A DNA stretch of 64,000 bases, taken from NCBI GenBank assembly GCA_963738185.1, contig CAVTVA010000003.1, forward strand, positions 1,302,001 to 1,366,000, given 5' to 3'. This document shows, piece by piece, positions 37,920 through 46,673 of the stretch. Every line of letters begins with the position of its first letter. The first letter of the stretch is position 1. The position numbers and the translations under genes were made by a program. This stretch comes from AP-15 sp963738185. Its GTDB lineage: Bacteria > Pseudomonadota > Alphaproteobacteria > ATCC43930 > CGMCC-115725. Under the pieces are notes generated by a model. It was not told the DNA's origin. It made no database searches and was given only the letters and a program-made list of their open reading frames with translations.

Positions 37920-38306
37920 ATGGCACAGCGGCAAAGCGTCAACTTCCCCGGTTTCGCGCACGGCAACCCGATCCCCAACGCCAGCCGCATCGGCAACATT
38001 ATGATGTCGAGCGTGATCAGCGGCGTCGATCCGGGGACCCGCAATATGCCGCCCGATCTGGAGGGCCAAGTGGCCAACCTGTTCCGGCACATCAGGAGCG
38101 CCGTCGAGGCCGCCGGCGGCAGCCCGGAAAACATCATAAAAATCAATTTCTGGATGAAGGAGCCGGCGAGCGGCCGCGCCGCGCTCAATGGCGAATGGGT
38201 CAGGATGTTTCCCGACCAAAACGCCCGCCCGGCCCGCCACACCCTGGCGCTCGGCCCGGAAAGCAATGCGCTCGTGACCTGCGATTTCGTCGCCGTCCTC
38301 AGCTGA
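37920..38306 (+). CDS. RidA family protein
   Basis: 128 aa. Trimeric YjgF/RidA fold with NPIPNASRIGNIMMSSVISG, QVANLFRHIRSAVEAAGG and the C-terminal PARHTLALG block. Classic RidA has an Arg in RTT(V/A)-type contexts; here the equivalent is ARPARHTLA. Members remove reactive enamines or imines, or act as carbamate hydrolases. The tight link to the TauD-like oxygenase suggests it handles a product of that enzyme. Confidence 0.85.
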   Translation: MAQRQSVNFPGFAHGNPIPNASRIGNIMMSSVISGVDPGTRNMPPDLEGQVANLFRHIRSAVEAAGGSPENIIKINFWMKEPASGRAALNGEWVRMFPDQNARPARHTLALGPESNALVTCDFVAVLS

Positions 38307-38542
38307 TGGTACGAACCAGTGGCACCCGCGTGTCCTCTCTCGTCGCCCCCGCGAAAGCGGGGGTCCAGAGCCGAGGCGCGGTGCCGGGTCCCCTGTTCAA
38401 GCCCGAGGGTGAGTTCTGGGTGCCCGCTTTCGCGACGCGAAAGCGGGGGTCCAGAGCCTGCCCCTGGCTTGAACAGGGGGCAACCGTGAGCTCGCTCGCC
38501 CTTGGGTTCCCGCTTTCGCGTCGCTTTCGCGGGAATGACGGT
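38307..38542. repeat. Intergenic palindromic repeat cluster, family B
   Basis: Starts immediately after the RidA stop with TGGTACGAACCAG, as at 10484. Contains several CCCGCTTTCGCG/CGCGAAAGCGGG hairpins (about 38347-38366, 38420-38455 and 38500-38535) and inverted CTGTTCAAGCC/GGCTTGAACAGG arms at about 38392 and 38465. No gene is seen in this stretch. Confidence 0.75.
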
Positions 38543-38562
38543 TCGATACGATCGGAAGCGCA

Positions 38563-39699
38563 CTAAATTCCGCGCACCGTCTCTTCGATCAGCCAATCGA
38601 CAACCGCCGAAAGAGCGTCGCCGCGGCCGGCGCCGGCGGCGAGCGCCTCGGCGTAGACCGCGAGCTGGCGGTGGGCGCTGGTGCCACGAGCGAGGATCTC
38701 GCGCGCGTGCGCGACCTCGGCGAGACAGCCGAAATGGCGGGCGTCCTGGTCGATCAACGCCAGTATCTCCTCAAGCAGATCGGCATAGGGCACGATGGCG
38801 CCGCGGCCGAAATCGACGAGCCCGCGGTCGGTGGCGTAGCGCTGCGCGCGCCAGCGGTTCTCGTCGAGCAGCATTCGGGCATAGATGCGCCAACGCTGAT
38901 TCTGCCATTTCAGCCGCCACAGCATGCGCAAGAGGCAGCGGAACAGGGCGGCAATCGACAGCGCATCGGCGAGGGTGGTGCAGCTGTCGGCGATGCGCAT
39001 TTCGAGCGTCGGGAAGCGCTCGCTCGGGCGCAGGTCCCACCATAATTTGGTCGCGTCCTCGATCAGCCCGGCGGCTTTGAGAATGTCGACATGGCGACGG
39101 TACTCGCCCCAGCTGTCGAAGCGCTCGGGGGTGCCGGTGCGCGGCAATTCGTCGAACACCGCCAGCCGGTAGGATTTGAGCCCGGTGTCCTCGCCGCCCC
39201 AGAACGGCGACGAGGTCGACAGCGCCAACAGATGCGGCAGGAAATACGCGGCCTGGTTTAGGAGGTCGATGCGCAGCTCGTCGTCGGGGATGCCGATATG
39301 CACGTGCAGCCCGCAGATCGCGAGCCGCCGCCCGACCCCTTGCAGATCGTCCTTGAGATCGGCGTAGCGGCGGCGCTCGGTCGTTTTCTGCACGTCCCAG
39401 CGGGCGAAAGGATGGGTCCCAGCGGCGATCGGCGCCAGCCCGTGCCGCGCCGCGACCGCGGCGACGGTGCCGCGCAGATGCTGGAGATCGGCGCGCGCCT
39501 CGGCGAGGCTCGCGCAGACCCGGGTCGCGACCTCGATCTGCGAGCGCAAAAACTCCGGGCTGACCTGCCCCGCCAGCAGCGCCTCGCACTCCGCCAGCAT
39601 CTCCGCCGGCGGGTCGCCCGCAACATCGCGCGTCCCCCGATCGACCAGGAAATACTCCTCTTCGATGCCCATGGTGAATTCCGGTTCCGCAGGCGTCAT
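38563..39699 (-). CDS. Carboxylate-amine ligase, YbdK / GCS2 type
   Basis: 378 aa from ATG 39699 (MTPAEPEFTMGIEEEYF). The glutamate-cysteine-ligase-2 fold is marked by GIEEEYFLVD, LRSQIEVATRVC, CGLHVHIGIPDDE and RFPTLEMRIADSCTT. YbdK-type enzymes ligate glutamate to amines, with weak gamma-glutamylcysteine synthetase activity. True in vivo product unknown. Confidence 0.9.
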   Translation of the reverse strand: MTPAEPEFTMGIEEEYFLVDRGTRDVAGDPPAEMLAECEALLAGQVSPEFLRSQIEVATRVCASLAEARADLQHLRGTVAAVAARHGLAPIAAGTHPFARWDVQKTTERRRYADLKDDLQGVGRRLAICGLHVHIGIPDDELRIDLLNQAAYFLPHLLALSTSSPFWGGEDTGLKSYRLAVFDELPRTGTPERFDSWGEYRRHVDILKAAGLIEDATKLWWDLRPSERFPTLEMRIADSCTTLADALSIAALFRCLLRMLWRLKWQNQRWRIYARMLLDENRWRAQRYATDRGLVDFGRGAIVPYADLLEEILALIDQDARHFGCLAEVAHAREILARGTSAHRQLAVYAEALAAGAGRGDALSAVVDWLIEETVRGI

Positions 39700-39870
39700 C
39701 GAGAACTCCGCGCTGTCGTAAAAGCGGGCGATGCTACCGCAGGTTAGCCGATCCGTCGCTCGCGATATCCACCGCGGTGCGGACGACGCCGACGATGAGC
39801 GGGGAAGGCATGTAACCGGACTTCTGGAAAACAACCGGGCCTTTGCAGCGCATGCGTGGCACAGTGAGGC

Positions 39871-40227
39871 ATGGCGGGAGTAAGGGTCAGTATCGTTTTC
39901 GAGTCCGGCGCGCGGATCGGTCCCGGCAAGGTCAAGCTGCTTGAAAGCATCCGCGACACCGGCTCGATTTCCGCCGCCGCTCGCGGGATGGGCATGTCCT
40001 ATAAGCGGGCGTGGGTGCTGCTCGACAGCATCAATCGGGCGTTCACCGAGCCGGTCGTGACGGCCACACCGGGCGGGGCCGGCGGCGGGGGTGCAAGCCT
40101 GACGCCATTCGGTGCCGAAGTGCTCGAACGTTACAACCGCATCCTCGACCGTTCCGCGACCAATGCCGTCGATGATCTGGCGGCGCTCGCGCGGCGCGCT
40201 CGCCCGGACGCCGGGCCGAAGGTCTAA
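39871..40227 (+). CDS. ModE-like winged-helix transcriptional regulator (DNA-binding domain only)
   Basis: 118 aa corresponding to the N-terminal LysR-like HTH of ModE: GPGKVKLLESIRDTGSISAAARGMGMSYKRAWVLLDS (key parts SISAAARGMGMSYKRAW), then GGGASLTPFGAEVLERY. It lacks the molybdate-binding TOBE/Mop domains of full ModE, so any ligand sensing must differ. Two matching palindromes follow immediately, then a TauE/SafE exporter gene, suggesting a self-contained regulator-operator-transporter unit. Confidence 0.88.
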   Translation: MAGVRVSIVFESGARIGPGKVKLLESIRDTGSISAAARGMGMSYKRAWVLLDSINRAFTEPVVTATPGGAGGGGASLTPFGAEVLERYNRILDRSATNAVDDLAALARRARPDAGPKV

Positions 40228-40233
40228 AAGTTT

Positions 40234-40257
40234 CGCTATGGTCGATTTGCCATAACG
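40234..40257. promoter_or_regulatory. ModE-box-like palindrome, copy 1
   Basis: CGCTATGG, 8-bp spacer, CCATAACG. Half sites are inverted copies with one mismatch and resemble the CGnTAT half sites of ModE boxes. Begins 7 bp after the ModE-like stop. Confidence 0.65.
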
Positions 40258-40266
40258 GCTACGATG

Positions 40267-40290
40267 CGCTATAGCCTAATTGCCATAGCG
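40267..40290. promoter_or_regulatory. ModE-box-like palindrome, copy 2
   Basis: CGCTATAG, 8-bp spacer, CCATAGCG. Same half sites and spacer length as copy 1, with centres 33 bp (about three helical turns) apart. Ends 10 bp before the exporter start codon, a position suited to repression. Confidence 0.65.
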
Positions 40291-40300
40291 CGGCGGAACC

Positions 40301-41137
40301 ATGGAGCAATCGAGAAACCGCGACGGGGTTGTGATTGGTGAGGCAACGGTTGCGGGACGCAGCACGCCGGCAGCCTTCGGCGGCGGCGCTGTGATCGGCG
40401 CGCTCGGCGGGCTGATCGGTTTGGGCGGCGCGGAATTTCGGTTGCCGCTGCTGATCGGCGCGTTTCGGTTCGCGGCGCTCCAAGCGGTGATCCTCAACAA
40501 AGCGATGAGCCTCGTGGTCGTCGCTACGGCGTTGCCGTTCCGCGCGGCGACAGTTCCCTTTGCGACCGTCGCGGCGCATTGGACGGTCATCGTCAACCTG
40601 CTCGCCGGCAGCCTGCTTGGGGCGTGGTTCGGGGCCGGGTGGGCAACCCGGCTCGCATCGCAGACGCTTTATCGCGTCATTGCTGTGCTGCTGCTGTGCA
40701 TCGCGGTCGTGCTGGTGCTCGGACACAATACGGGGCCGGCATCGGGCGCGCTGCTCGCCGGCACGCCGCAGATGGTCGTCGGCATCGCCGCCGGGTTTGT
40801 CATCGGCATCGTCGCCGCCCTGCTCGGCGTCGCCGGCGGCGAATTGCTGATCCCGACGCTCGTGCTGTTGTTCGGGGTCGATATCAAGCTTGCCGGCAGC
40901 TTGTCGCTCTCCGTGAGCCTGCCGACCATGCTGGTCGCCTTCTTCCGCTACAGCCGGGATGGCAGATTCGTCGTGCTCGGCGAGAACCGCCGGTTCGTGC
41001 TGGTGATGGCCGCCGGCTCAATCGTCGGCACCTTCATCGGCGGCCGGCTGCTCGGTTTCGTGCCGAGCGCCGCGCTCCTTCCTTTGCTTGCCATTATCCT
41101 CGTGTTGTCTGCCGTGAAGGTCTGGAAGCACAAATGA
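40301..41137 (+). CDS. TauE/SafE family anion exporter/permease
   Basis: 278 aa, about eight membrane helices. Two family repeats: GGAVIGALGGLIGLGGAEFRLP (core ALGGLIGLGGAEFRLP) and GIVAALLGVAGGELLIPTL, each followed by LSLSVSLPTMLVAF-type helices. TauE/SafE proteins carry sulfite, sulfoacetate or other oxyanions. Control by a ModE-like regulator and twin operators makes molybdate/tungstate or sulfur oxyanion movement plausible; the substrate is not shown. Confidence 0.9.
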   Translation: MEQSRNRDGVVIGEATVAGRSTPAAFGGGAVIGALGGLIGLGGAEFRLPLLIGAFRFAALQAVILNKAMSLVVVATALPFRAATVPFATVAAHWTVIVNLLAGSLLGAWFGAGWATRLASQTLYRVIAVLLLCIAVVLVLGHNTGPASGALLAGTPQMVVGIAAGFVIGIVAALLGVAGGELLIPTLVLLFGVDIKLAGSLSLSVSLPTMLVAFFRYSRDGRFVVLGENRRFVLVMAAGSIVGTFIGGRLLGFVPSAALLPLLAIILVLSAVKVWKHK

Positions 41138-41179
41138 GGGTTCTACATCTTGTGTCTCGCAGCCTCGGTCGGAGAGCAA

Positions 41180-41374
41180 GCGTAGGGCCGAAAAGCGCAG
41201 GGCATTCCGCCGCTTTGCCTTCATTGCGGCTTGGCGATTTCCCTCGGCTCGGCATTGTCCTGGGCTTACCACCCTTCGGGCATGCGTCGACTAGCCTGCG
41301 CAGTGCCTGGAGGACGAAGAGCGCTAACCGGCAACGGTTGCAGGCGGAATGCGCTGCGCTGTTCCGCCCTACGC
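41180..41374. repeat. MITE-like inverted repeat
   Basis: Thirty-two-bp arms at 41180-41211 and 41343-41374 match as inverted repeats at roughly 28 of 32 positions (GCGTAGGG ... ATTCCGCC and its inverse), enclosing about 130 bp without a gene. Looks like a non-autonomous transposable repeat downstream of the exporter. Confidence 0.6.
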
Positions 41375-41391
41375 CTTCTGGGCCTCCGTTG

Positions 41392-41712
41392 TCACAGATC
41401 GAGACCGTCGCGGCGAATCTCGCGCATCAGCGATGTGCGCTCCAGAAAGGCGCCCGCAGGATACGGCTTGGCATCGATGAAGGCTTCCGTCGCGTCGAGA
41501 GTGTCGCTGCGCAGATCAGCGAGCCGGTCGAGCTCGCGCCAGCGGTGGGTCAGGTCGTGGAGGAAGACCGCGATGTCGTAATCCGAGTCCTCACTCGCGT
41601 CGCCGCGGGCGCGGGAGCCGAACAGCACGACGCGTTCGATGCGACCGCCGTAAAGCTGGTCGAGGGCGGCGCGGAAGCGCTTCAGGATCGGATCGTCGAG
41701 CGCGGTCGGCAT
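41392..41712 (-). CDS. Nucleotidyltransferase-domain protein (MNT/MntA-like)
   Basis: 106 aa. The minimal nucleotidyltransferase signature is RVVLFGSRARGDASEDSDYD, i.e. GSRARG(x5)SDYDIAVF. MntA-type proteins usually pair with a HEPN toxin and act as antitoxins by AMPylation. No HEPN gene was found on either side, so it is an orphan or a remnant of such a pair. ATG 41712 chosen. Confidence 0.8.
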   Translation of the reverse strand: MPTALDDPILKRFRAALDQLYGGRIERVVLFGSRARGDASEDSDYDIAVFLHDLTHRWRELDRLADLRSDTLDATEAFIDAKPYPAGAFLERTSLMREIRRDGLDL

Positions 41713-41739
41713 GGCGCTTGGAACCCACCCCCTTCTTCG

Positions 41740-41872
41740 TCTTGCCCGCGAAAGCGGGCACCCAGAGCTTGCCCCCCTGTTCGGGCCAGGGGCAGGCTCC
41801 GACTTGAACAGGGTGCGGCCACTATCGCGTCGCTCGTGGCCCTGGACCCCCGCTTTCGCGGGGGCGACGAGA
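41740..41872. repeat. Intergenic palindromic repeats, family B
   Basis: GCCCGCGAAAGCGGGC hairpin at about 41743-41759 and CCCCCGCTTTCGCGGGGG at about 41848-41866, separated by a CCTGTTC/GAACAGG-type inverted pair. Same family as 10484 and 38307. Confidence 0.75.
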
Positions 41873-41902
41873 AAGGGAGAGCGGCGATCATCGATCGGGA
41901 CG

Positions 41903-42786
41903 CTACCGCACGCCGAGGATCGAGCCGGTGACGGCGCGGGGGTCGCGGCGCGGCCAGCGGCCGGTTTCGACCTGGTGGAAGAAGTCGTCAAGGCTGCGGT
42001 TGAAGAGGTCGGGCTCTTCGAGGTTGAGGGCGTGGCCGGTGTTCGGAAAGACGACGAGCGCGGCACTGGGGATCGTGCGCTTCATCAGGATGCCGGGCTC
42101 GAGGCACGGGCCGTCCTCGTCGCCGGTCATGATCAGGGTCGGCACTTCGAGGCGCTGCATCGGCGCGACCAGGTCCCACAACGAAGGGCGGAGCGCCTGC
42201 ACGCCGCGCATCGTCAATGCTGACCCCTTGGTGGAATGCCCGGCGAGGTTAGCCGCGAACTCGGCCCAGCCGCGCGGGTCCTTGTTTTGGAACTGCACCC
42301 GGCTCGGGCCCAGCGCATAGGTCTTGCTGGCCTCCTCCATGCCCCGCCCTTCGATCAGCGCGATCGTCTTGGCGGTTTCGTCGTGGAATTGCTGGCGTTT
42401 GCCGGGCTCGGCGCCGTAGCCGCAGCCGGCCACCACCAGGGACAGCGCGCGGCCGGGATAGGCGAGCCCGAAATGCAGCACCGCGAAGCCGCCCATCGAG
42501 ATGCCGACGACATGCGCCTTCTCGATCTTCAAGGCGTCGAGCACGGCGCGGATGTCGTCGCGGGCGCGGTCCTGCGAATAGCGCGCCGGGATCCTCCGGC
42601 ACGTCGGAGGGCGGGTAGCCGCGGGCGTTGTAGGCAATCGTGCGGTAGCGCCGGCCGAAATACCGCATCTGGCCCTTCATAGCCGCGGTAATCATCGGCG
42701 AATTCATGAACCAGGACGAGCGGCGTGCCCGCCCCGGTTTCCTCGTAATAAAGCCGAACCCCGTCGTCTGTGGTCAGGTGTGGCAT
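41903..42786 (-). CDS. Alpha/beta-fold hydrolase, two frameshifts
   Basis: About 294 aa. Starts MPHLTTDDGVRLYYEETG with LVLVHEFADDYRGY (oxyanion region). It continues in the next frame with MRYFGRRYRTIAYNARGYPPSD (core TIAYNARGYPPSD), and then in a third with RYSQDRARDDIRAVLDAL and the nucleophile elbow VGISMGGFAVLHFG. Acid and base are in TGDEDGPC and NTGHALNLE. Shifts lie near 42673 (extra G) and 42595 (extra C in a CCC run). Resembles 3-oxoadipate enol-lactonase/haloperoxidase-type hydrolases. Confidence 0.82.
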
Positions 42787-42794
42787 CGCCGCTC

Positions 42795-43586
42795 TCACCA
42801 CTTGTTGCGCAATTCGCGCAATCTGAGGAACACAGTCTTCGGGTCGGGGTTGTCCGGCAGATCGGCGAAAGCTTCACGCAGCCGGCGGATCACGCTCGGG
42901 CTCGACAGCCGGAAAAACGTGTTGATCTCCCGCTCCTGGGCCAAGGTGGTGACCAGCGCCCGGTCGGTGTTCTGCTTCTCGACCTGCGGCAGCATCGCCT
43001 TGGCGCGGGTGTTGTCGGGCTCGCGGTCGAGGGTGAAGGCGAGGTTGCGCGCGATATAGTCGTGCCCCGGATAGATCAGCGTCCCTTCCGGCAATTTGGC
43101 GAGCTGGCCGACAAAGGTGTTGTAGAGCTCGTTCGGATGGCCGCCATTATGGCAGTTGCCTGCGCCGGCGTTGAACAATGTGTCGCCGCAGAACAGCGCT
43201 GGCGCATCGCCACGCGCCATGACGCAGATATGCGACATCGTGTGGCCCGGCGTGTCGAGGCATTCGAGCTCGACAGTCTTGCCGACCCGGATCATATCGC
43301 CGGCGCGCAGGCCCTGGTTCATTTCCGGGATCTTGTCCTTGGCGTTGGCGTGGGCCAAGACCTTGGCGCCGGTCGCCGCCACCATCTGCGGATTGCCGCC
43401 GGTATGGTCGCGATGCTCGTGCGTGTTCAGGATCTGGGTGATATCCCAGCCCCGCGCCTTGGCCGCGGCAAGGCATTTCTGGTGGTCGAGCGGGTCGACC
43501 GCCAGCGCCTCGCCGGTCTCCCGGCAGGCGATCAGGTAATTGAAATTTCGGCCGGCATTCGCGGTCCAGATCTGTTCGACGATCAT
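42795..43586 (-). CDS. gloB: Hydroxyacylglutathione hydrolase-like metallo-beta-lactamase-fold protein
   Basis: 263 aa. Metal motif THEHRDHTGG (HxHxDH), further ligands in DTPGHTMSHIC, FCGDTLFNAG and IYPGHDY. The C-terminal helical domain (FLRLRELRNKW) is the glyoxalase II substrate-binding region. Hydrolyses S-lactoylglutathione or related thioesters. Note TGGN in place of the usual VGGN after the motif. 8 bp downstream of the alpha/beta hydrolase start. Confidence 0.88.
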   Translation of the reverse strand: MIVEQIWTANAGRNFNYLIACRETGEALAVDPLDHQKCLAAAKARGWDITQILNTHEHRDHTGGNPQMVAATGAKVLAHANAKDKIPEMNQGLRAGDMIRVGKTVELECLDTPGHTMSHICVMARGDAPALFCGDTLFNAGAGNCHNGGHPNELYNTFVGQLAKLPEGTLIYPGHDYIARNLAFTLDREPDNTRAKAMLPQVEKQNTDRALVTTLAQEREINTFFRLSSPSVIRRLREAFADLPDNPDPKTVFLRLRELRNKW

Positions 43587-43684
43587 TGCTCGCCTCTGCG
43601 GTGTTGATCTGCCAAAGTGTAGAGGCTCGGCGCCTTGTCCGCCATCCTCTGCATCCGGGATCCCGACCTGGAGGATTATGAGCA

Positions 43685-45688
43685 ATGCCAGATGCCGTGA
43701 ACCAGCCACCGTCAGCCTCGCCGCTGCCGACCCCGGCACTGCCGACCCGGGTTCCGGCGGCCGCAGGCCCAGGCGCACCCGGCCACGCTATCGTCGTCGC
43801 GGTGGTCATCGTCGCCGCGCTCTATTTCGGGCGCGAAGTGCTGATTCCGATCACGATCGCGGTGCTGCTGAGCTTTCTGCTGAGCCCACTGGTCGAGCTG
43901 CTGCGCCGGGTGTGGCTGGGCCGCATCCTTTCGGTGGTTCTCGCGGTGGTCCTGGCGCTCGCCCTGATTTTTGGCGTCGGCACGGCGATCGGGACCCAAG
44001 TGGCGCAGCTCGCCACAAACCTCCCGCAGTACCAGACCACAATCGAGCACAAGATTGCCACGCTGCGCGGCGCCACGCTCGGCCGGGTAACGGGAGAAAT
44101 TAAGAGCCTGGGCAACCGGGTCTTCGGCGCCGGCGCCGCTTCCCCGCAAGCGCCCGAGCCCGCACCGGCCAGCGCCGGACCCCAGGCGGCCCAGCAAAAG
44201 CCGGTCCCGGTGGTCGTCACTCAGCCCTCGCTGTCGGCGCTGCAGATCGGCGAAAAGGTCGTGTCGCCGGTGCTGAGCCCGCTCGCCACGGCCGGCATCA
44301 TCCTCGTCGTGACAATTTTTGCCCTCTTACAAAAGGAGGATCTGCGCGACCGGGCGATCCGGCTGTTTGGCTCGGGCGACCTCGAGCGCACGACCGTGGC
44401 GATGACCGACGCCGGGCGGCGGCTCAGCCGCTACTTTCTGACCCAGCTCGCCATCAACACCAGCTTTGGCGTGATCGTCGGCGTCGGCCTCTATTTCATC
44501 GGCGTCCCCAACCCGGTGTTGTGGGGGGTGCTCGGCACCTTGCTGCGGTTCATCCCCTATATCGGCTCGTGGATCGCCGCCGCCCTGCCGATTGCGCTCG
44601 CCGCCGCCGTGGCGCCCGGCTGGTCCCTGGTGATCTGGACCGCCGCACTTTACCTCGTCACCGAGCTGATCATGGGCCAGGCGGTCGAGCCTATGGTGTA
44701 CGGCCACAGCACCGGGCTCTCGCCGCTCGCCGTGATCATCGCCGCGATTTTCTGGACCTGGATCTGGGGCCCGATCGGGCTGATCATCTCGACCCCGATC
44801 ACCTTGTGCCTGGTGCTGGTCGGGCGCTATGTCGAGCGGCTCGAGTTTCTCGACGTGCTGCTCGGCGACCGCCCGCCGCTGACGCCGGTCGAGAGCTTTT
44901 ACCAGCGCATGCTCGCCGGCGACCCGGACGAGGCCGAGGAGCAGGCCGAGCGCTACCTCGCCGACCGGCCGCTGTCGTCCTATTACGACGAGGTGGCGCT
45001 GAAGGGCCTCGAGCTCGCGGCCAACGATATCGCCCGCGGAACACTGGCCCCGGAAAAGCTTGAGCGTTTCAAGCAATCGATCGACGACCTCGTCCAGGGC
45101 CTCGACAAATATGACGACGCGCCCGCTGACGACGACGACAAGACCGTCGCCGGCCCGACCGCCGACCAGAAAGCGATGCCGAGCGAGCCGCCGCCCGCCG
45201 GGGACGCGTTCGACAAGAGCCGGCTGGCGCCGGGGTGGCAGGGCGAGACGCCGGTGCTGTGCATCGCCGGGCGCGGACCGCTCGACGAGGCGGTGTCGAG
45301 CATGCTGGTACAATTGCTCGGCAAGCACGGGCTCGGCGCACGGGTGGTGCCGCACGATGCGGTTTCCCGCGTCAGAATCGCGTCCTTGGATGCCTCGCAT
45401 GTGGCGATGGCCTGCGTTTTGTATCTCGGCATCAGCGGCAACCCGGCTCACCTGCGCTTTTTGCTGCAGCGGCTGCGCACCCGCCTGCCGGGTGCCACGC
45501 TGCTGGTCGGGCTGTGGCCCGAATCGGACCCGATCCTGAGGGACCGTGCCCTGGGTCGGATGGTGGGCGCCGACTACTATGTGAGCAGACTGCACGACGC
45601 CGTCGAAGCCTGTCTTGGCGCCGCGCACCGGGCTGCCCAACCGCCCACGCGGCTCGCCGCGTGGGCGGCCGAAGCCAGATCCGACTGA
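43685..45688 (+). CDS. AI-2E family transporter with extra C-terminal domain
   Basis: 667 aa. About seven or eight helices in the PerM/TqsA pattern, including VLWGVLGTLLRFIPYIGSW and the FWTWIWGPIGLIISTPITL block near residue 370. Beyond the usual end (about residue 400) comes a helical linker and, from about 500, an alpha/beta region (VLCIAGRGPLDEAVSSML, VAMACVLYLGISGNP, GATLLVGLWPESDP) that looks like a Rossmann- or B12-type ligand-binding fold. Transport of AI-2 itself is not implied. Confidence 0.88.
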   Translation: MPDAVNQPPSASPLPTPALPTRVPAAAGPGAPGHAIVVAVVIVAALYFGREVLIPITIAVLLSFLLSPLVELLRRVWLGRILSVVLAVVLALALIFGVGTAIGTQVAQLATNLPQYQTTIEHKIATLRGATLGRVTGEIKSLGNRVFGAGAASPQAPEPAPASAGPQAAQQKPVPVVVTQPSLSALQIGEKVVSPVLSPLATAGIILVVTIFALLQKEDLRDRAIRLFGSGDLERTTVAMTDAGRRLSRYFLTQLAINTSFGVIVGVGLYFIGVPNPVLWGVLGTLLRFIPYIGSWIAAALPIALAAAVAPGWSLVIWTAALYLVTELIMGQAVEPMVYGHSTGLSPLAVIIAAIFWTWIWGPIGLIISTPITLCLVLVGRYVERLEFLDVLLGDRPPLTPVESFYQRMLAGDPDEAEEQAERYLADRPLSSYYDEVALKGLELAANDIARGTLAPEKLERFKQSIDDLVQGLDKYDDAPADDDDKTVAGPTADQKAMPSEPPPAGDAFDKSRLAPGWQGETPVLCIAGRGPLDEAVSSMLVQLLGKHGLGARVVPHDAVSRVRIASLDASHVAMACVLYLGISGNPAHLRFLLQRLRTRLPGATLLVGLWPESDPILRDRALGRMVGADYYVSRLHDAVEACLGAAHRAAQPPTRLAAWAAEARSD

Positions 45689-45886
45689 CCGCCAATTCGC
45701 CGGCCGGCTGCGACTTGCTCGCCCCTCGCGGGCAGGTAGAAAGGGCTCGGCAGCGCCCGGCTGTGACAATTTGCGGCGGGAGCTGTTTCATTTGCGGGGA
45801 TACGCGGGCCTCGCGGCAGCATAATCAATCGTCGTCATTGGCCTCGCCTGACGTCTTTCGGACGCCGGTGGTTTAGTCTCTCGGGG

Positions 45887-46666
45887 ATGCGCTCACCGTT
45901 TCGCGTCGTAATCATCACCGGGGCTTCGAGCGGGCTCGGCGCCGCTTTGGCCGAGGCTTATGCCGGGCCGGAGACCGTGCTGGGCCTGTTGGGGCGCGAC
46001 CGTCGGCGGCTGGCGGCCAGCGCCGACGCCTGCGAGGCCAAGGGGGCAAGCGTGAGGATGGGGGCGATCGATGTCGCCGATGCGCCGGCGATGGCCGCAT
46101 GGCTGACCCGGTTCGACCAGGACCACCCGGTCGATCTCGTGGTCGCCAATGCCGGCACCTCGGCCGGGCCGGACCCCGAGAGCCCGTCCGAGGGGGTCGA
46201 AACCGCTGCGCGCCAGATCAAGGTGAACCTGCTCGGCGCGATCAATACGGTCGAGCCGCTGCTGCCAAGCCTGTGCGCGCGTGGCCGCGGGCATGTCGCC
46301 CTGGTGGCCTCGATCGCGGCCTATCGCGGGCTCCCTTACAGCCCCGGCTATTGTGCCAGCAAAGCCGGGTTGCGCGCCTATGCCGAGGCGTTGCGCCCGC
46401 GTCTCGCGCCGCGCGGCGTCGGCGTCACCAGCGTGTGCCCGGGCTTTTTCGATTCGCCGATGACCGATCGGTTCGACGGGCCGACCCCGTTTCTGCGCGA
46501 GGGCGGCGCCGCGGCGCGGATCGTCAAGCGCGGCATCGATCGCGGCCGCAGACGGGTGGCCTTTCCCTGGCCACTGGTGCTCGGACTGCAATTTTGCGAC
46601 GTAGCACCGGCCTTTATCGGCGACGCGATCCTGCGGCGCTTTCGTTTTCACATCCGCCCCGACTGA
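45887..46666 (+). CDS. SDR family oxidoreductase
   Basis: 259 aa. NAD(P) motif TGASSGLGAAL near residue 11, VANAGTS, and active-site YCASK in YSPGYCASKAGLRAYAEAL. PGFFDSPMTD is typical of membrane-associated lipid or glycan SDRs. A start codon 8 bp before the LTA-synthase-like gene couples the two, hinting at an envelope role. Substrate unknown. Confidence 0.88.
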   Translation: MRSPFRVVIITGASSGLGAALAEAYAGPETVLGLLGRDRRRLAASADACEAKGASVRMGAIDVADAPAMAAWLTRFDQDHPVDLVVANAGTSAGPDPESPSEGVETAARQIKVNLLGAINTVEPLLPSLCARGRGHVALVASIAAYRGLPYSPGYCASKAGLRAYAEALRPRLAPRGVGVTSVCPGFFDSPMTDRFDGPTPFLREGGAAARIVKRGIDRGRRRVAFPWPLVLGLQFCDVAPAFIGDAILRRFRFHIRPD

Positions 46667-46673
46667 CCCGGCG

